Of a stretch of 18,240 nt of DNA, positions 15,703 to 18,240 are shown one piece after another. The notes beneath the pieces were generated by a model. That model worked only from the letters and a program-made list of their open reading frames with translations. It had not been told where the DNA came from and did not search any database. The stretch is from an uncultured Fidelibacterota bacterium (GTDB lineage Bacteria; Fidelibacterota; Marinisomatia; Marinisomatales; UBA1611), in assembly GCA_937893835.1 (NCBI GenBank), contig CALCSS010000071.1, forward strand, positions 1 to 18,240. Direction: 5' to 3'. How positions within the stretch are numbered: position 1 is the first letter of the stretch; every line of letters starts with the position of its first letter. The position numbers and the translations under genes were made by a program.

Positions 15703-16524
15703 ATGTCAAATCGATTCAAATACCTTATTATATCAATTTTACCATTAATGGTCATGTCATCCATTACACTTGGACAAAGCAAGGATCCAAAGAGGGAGTT
15801 AAAAAGATTAAATGCGAAGATAGACCGAGTGAGAGTCATGGTCGACTCTCTTGAATTGGATAACCAAATCCTCTTACCAGAATTAATGTCTGCATTCAAA
15901 CAAGCGGTGAAAAGTAAAGCACAGCAGGATTCAATTACTTTGGTCATATTAAAAAGAATCAATACACTCAGTAATAAAATTGCCAATTTGGACAATCAGG
16001 CAAAATATATGGATAGTACTGCCTTGGAAATTTTCAATAAACTAGTACTGGTTGAAAATAAGATAGTGACCTTGACAAATAGTTATAATGAAATGGCAAA
16101 GCTCAAATCTGGAGAGCCTATATCATCAGAGCCTAGGTTCAACTCCGCTGAATACAAAAAAACATATATGTCTAGCCTTGGTCATTTCCAAAATCAGAAT
16201 TTTTCAGAAGCTATATCCGGTTTCGAGACCTTGGTCTCGTCTGATGCCACAAATGACTTGGCTGACAATAGCCAGTATTGGCTTGCTGAGTGTTTTTATT
16301 CCCAAAAAGATTTTAAAAGAGCGATCATTGAGTTTGGAAAGGTGTTCACCTATGCTGGTACAGATAAGGATGATGATGCACAATTGAAAATTGGCCTCTC
16401 TTATCAAAGCATAGGCAATGTTCAAAAAGCAAGAGAAGAATTTCAACGACTAGTTGATTATTTTCCAGGAAGTGAATACTATCCAAAAGCCAAAGAAGCT
16501 CTAAAGCAATTATCTGTTAATTAA
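15703..16524 (+). CDS. Periplasmic coiled-coil/TPR protein of the YbgF (CpoB) type
   Basis: The 273-residue product has a signal peptide (residues 1-24, ending TLGQ). Residues about 28-135 are heptad-rich and charged with few prolines, a likely long coiled coil. Residues about 150-272 form three tetratricopeptide-like repeats: FQNQNFSEAISGFETLV, WLAECFYSQKDFKRAIIEF and LSYQSIGNVQKAREEFQRL, ending in VDYFPGSEYYPKAKEAL. The repeat with YWLAECFY and a DDDAQLKIG step is the pattern of YbgF/CpoB, the periplasmic partner of Tol-Pal that coordinates outer-membrane constriction and peptidoglycan synthesis in Enterobacteria. No tol or pal gene is in view; the neighbour is the elongasome, so a role with the RodA-PBP2 machinery is possible. 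The start has an AAGAG-type purine tract about 10 bases upstream. General family firm, exact role uncertain. Confidence 0.8.
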   Translation: MSNRFKYLIISILPLMVMSSITLGQSKDPKRELKRLNAKIDRVRVMVDSLELDNQILLPELMSAFKQAVKSKAQQDSITLVILKRINTLSNKIANLDNQAKYMDSTALEIFNKLVLVENKIVTLTNSYNEMAKLKSGEPISSEPRFNSAEYKKTYMSSLGHFQNQNFSEAISGFETLVSSDATNDLADNSQYWLAECFYSQKDFKRAIIEFGKVFTYAGTDKDDDAQLKIGLSYQSIGNVQKAREEFQRLVDYFPGSEYYPKAKEALKQLSVN

Positions 16525-16542
16525 CCTATATAAAACCTCTTA

Positions 16543-17373
16543 ATGCCTAAAAAACTATATTATTTGACCACAGAGATCATTCCGTTCGCCAATGTCACGT
16601 CATTAGCTGAATTCTCAACTAAGGTGCCTCTTGCTCTGCAAGGAAAGGGACATGATATAAGAACGGTCATACCAAAGTATGGCTATGTAAGTGAAAGAAA
16701 ATATATCCTAAGAGAGGTGATCAGATTGAGAGAGATCCCCTTTGAATTCAATGGCCAAAATCAAGTTGCCAGTGCCAAGAGTGCATTCATACCAAAGACA
16801 AGAGTGCAGGTATATTTCCTTGAGGATGATCATTGGTTTCAGCCTTTATCTAATTTGGTGTATAAATCGAAAAATGGTCGAATATTAGCTGATAATGGTG
16901 AACGCTATGCTTATTTTTCCAAGGCTGTCTTAAGCACACTGCCACACCTGTTTTGGTCACCAGATATCTTTATCTGTAATGGTTGGCAAAGTGCTTTGGT
17001 TCCAGGAATGTTCAAAAAGCATTTTGAGGGAATAAATGAGTTCTATAAAAATATAAAGACCGTGATGGTGGTTCATGACCTGAATGAGTATGCTGATATA
17101 TCAAGGAAAGATCTAGAATTGGCTGAGGTCCCGATTGATAAATCGTTAAAGGGGAACACTCTCAATGTCTTTGATGTTGGTGCCTTCCAAGCTGACTCGA
17201 TCATTGTCTTTGATAAACCATCGGATGCCATTTCAAAAAAATTATTAAAACAACCGGGCATTGCAGCAAATAAGAAAAAAGTATCTGTGATAAAATGGTC
17301 AGATGATGAAGAACCTGATTACCAAATAATTGCAGATGAAATGGATCAAGTATTTAAGAAACTTTCTGATTGA
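16543..17373 (+). CDS. Half-length glycogen/starch-synthase-like protein (GT5 N-terminal domain only)
   Basis: The 276 residues align by eye with only the N-terminal Rossmann half of glycogen synthase (GlgA is about 480 residues). Shared features are LTTEIIPFA (8-16), KGHDIRTVIPKYG (35-47), NGERYAYFSKAVL (118-130), FWSPDIFICNGWQSAL (137-152) and VVHDLNEYADI (176-186). The C-terminal GT-B domain, with the residues that hold the nucleotide sugar, is absent: the frame ends and a new gene begins 22 bases later. The N-terminal KTGGLGD-type motif is replaced by NVTSLAEF, losing the conserved Lys, and the HDW-type site reads NGW. Enzymatic glucan synthesis is therefore doubtful. Similar short proteins occur in Bacteroidota, often beside panC and a DUF4270-type lipoprotein as I recall. 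The start lacks a Shine-Dalgarno. Function unknown. Confidence 0.82.
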   Translation: MPKKLYYLTTEIIPFANVTSLAEFSTKVPLALQGKGHDIRTVIPKYGYVSERKYILREVIRLREIPFEFNGQNQVASAKSAFIPKTRVQVYFLEDDHWFQPLSNLVYKSKNGRILADNGERYAYFSKAVLSTLPHLFWSPDIFICNGWQSALVPGMFKKHFEGINEFYKNIKTVMVVHDLNEYADISRKDLELAEVPIDKSLKGNTLNVFDVGAFQADSIIVFDKPSDAISKKLLKQPGIAANKKKVSVIKWSDDEEPDYQIIADEMDQVFKKLSD

Positions 17374-17395
17374 GTCTTCGTATAATCATTTTATT

Positions 17396-18240
17396 ATGAA
17401 AATACGTATTCCAATTCTGAGAATTCTCAATCTATTACCTCTAATCTTCATTGTCTATAATTGTTCAGAAGACCCTTTGACCTCTGATCTTGACCATAGC
17501 GGGTTGGTCATTAATACACTCACCATATATGATATAAATACTCAGAACTACAATGTAGCCCCTAATCTTGGCACGAATGAGAGATTGTATCTAGGGAATA
17601 AAAATGGTTTAGACATCCCAGTCTCCTTTATTGAAATTCCTAATTCACTTTATTGGAGTTTCCCTTTTGACTCCACCATTGTGGTGGATAGTCTTCGTTT
17701 CATAGTCTATTCGAAGGACAGTTTATTAGCTACAAGTTCTACTCCAAATCTATTTTTTCATCCAGACTCTCAGTTTGATGAAAATTCAAGTACCTATCTT
17801 GATTTTTCAGGTTTCTCAAATTCGGAATGGCACGATCTGGGGCGACCATATCTAAGAACCAATAGTGATGAATCTGATACCAGTAGTGAGACATATGGCG
17901 ATTATCTTTTTACTGAATTGGTGTGGAACATTGACACTTTATTAACTGTTTTGTCAGATACTCTTGACTCCAACCTCGTCTGGTCCAAGCCTGATCTTGT
18001 GAGGTCATTCGCTATGCAATTCGTGAATAGCGATTCAAATTTCATAGAACTCTTCAGTGAGGAAGCCACAACTGGTGAAAGGGATCCCAAAATAGTTATG
18101 TATTTTAGGCGGACATATGATTCAGGTGATTCAACGATCATAGATACCACATCAGGAATTATCTATTCAAATGGCGACCTGTCGATCATTGAACCTAGTG
18201 AGGTCGTCTCTGATGAAAATTTTATATGGCTTAGTAATGG
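17396..18240 (+). CDS. Lipoprotein of unknown function, 3' partial
   Basis: An open frame runs from the ATG at 17396 to the window end: 281 codons without a stop. The N-terminus is a lipoprotein signal: basic start, hydrophobic run, then IVYNC with Cys23 as the likely lipidated residue (the -1 Asn is unusual). Directly after the Cys come Ser-Glu-Asp, resembling the acidic export signal of surface-exposed Bacteroidota lipoproteins. The mature part is rich in Ser, Thr, Asp and Asn and beta-prone; PNLGTNERLYLGNKNG and a following DSLRFIVY faintly recall DNRLRE-type domains. It starts 22 bases after the half glycogen-synthase gene, an order that resembles the GT5-like/DUF4270 pairing of Bacteroidota. 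No enzymatic motif is seen. An antisense frame over 17902-18150 is judged spurious. Confidence 0.75.
   Translation, partial: MKIRIPILRILNLLPLIFIVYNCSEDPLTSDLDHSGLVINTLTIYDINTQNYNVAPNLGTNERLYLGNKNGLDIPVSFIEIPNSLYWSFPFDSTIVVDSLRFIVYSKDSLLATSSTPNLFFHPDSQFDENSSTYLDFSGFSNSEWHDLGRPYLRTNSDESDTSSETYGDYLFTELVWNIDTLLTVLSDTLDSNLVWSKPDLVRSFAMQFVNSDSNFIELFSEEATTGERDPKIVMYFRRTYDSGDSTIIDTTSGIIYSNGDLSIIEPSEVVSDENFIWLSN

Noticed and set aside
15699..15995. Antisense open frame of 98 codons opposite the start of the TPR protein
   Set aside because: No recognisable domain or ribosome-binding site, and it covers the signal peptide and coiled coil of a convincing gene.
17902..18150. Antisense open frame of 82 codons in the last 350 bases
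   Set aside because: The + strand frame from 17396 is open to the window end and has a lipoprotein signal, which explains this region better.

Overview
The window is 18,240 bases of AT-rich chromosomal DNA from a Gram-negative bacterium. All convincing genes lie on the + strand and are tightly packed; no gap between genes exceeds about 135 bases. I see no tRNA, rRNA, CRISPR array, insertion sequence, integrase or phage gene. Several features point to the FCB (Fibrobacteres-Chlorobi-Bacteroidota) side of the tree: a GWxTD-domain protein, a CarboxypepD_reg/TonB-receptor-like protein, a Reg_prop-type secreted propeller, a standalone glycogen-synthase N-terminal domain followed by a lipoprotein, and many starts without a Shine-Dalgarno. 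The mix would suit a Marinimicrobia (SAR406)-like lineage. That placement is inference; no marker gene in the window settles it.

Layout. (1) 1-3720: a RetSat/CrtI-type FAD oxidoreductase, cut off at its 5' end by the window, directly followed by a small TonB-receptor-like outer-membrane protein. (2) 3856-5125: thioredoxin (trxA) and thioredoxin reductase (trxB), a complete NADPH-driven disulfide reductase pair. (3) 5195-8882: an odd ABC-type ATPase that keeps its P-loop but lacks several catalytic motifs and carries an Arg/Asn-rich tail, then a secreted beta-propeller protein, then a secreted GWxTD protein whose GTG start overlaps the propeller stop. (4) 8879-10256: a standalone RecB/Cas4-like PD-(D/E)XK nuclease with a four-cysteine Fe-S signature, overlapping its neighbours, and an RNase HI-like protein. 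(5) 10334-15629: the rod-shape elongasome in order mreB, mreC, mreD, mrdA (PBP2), rodA, mostly with overlapping ends. (6) 15703-16524: a periplasmic coiled-coil plus TPR protein of the YbgF/CpoB type. (7) 16543 to the end: a 276-residue protein resembling only the N-terminal half of glycogen synthase and lacking its sugar-nucleotide motif, then a lipoprotein that runs off the window.

Functionally the centre of the window is envelope biogenesis: MreB filaments, MreC/MreD, the RodA glycosyltransferase and PBP2 transpeptidase build lateral wall, with a CpoB-like factor and several secreted or outer-membrane proteins around them. The best candidates for undescribed biology are the degenerate ABC ATPase next to the propeller/GWxTD pair (5195-8882), and the half glycogen synthase with its lipoprotein (16543-18240). 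These are hypotheses from sequence reading only.
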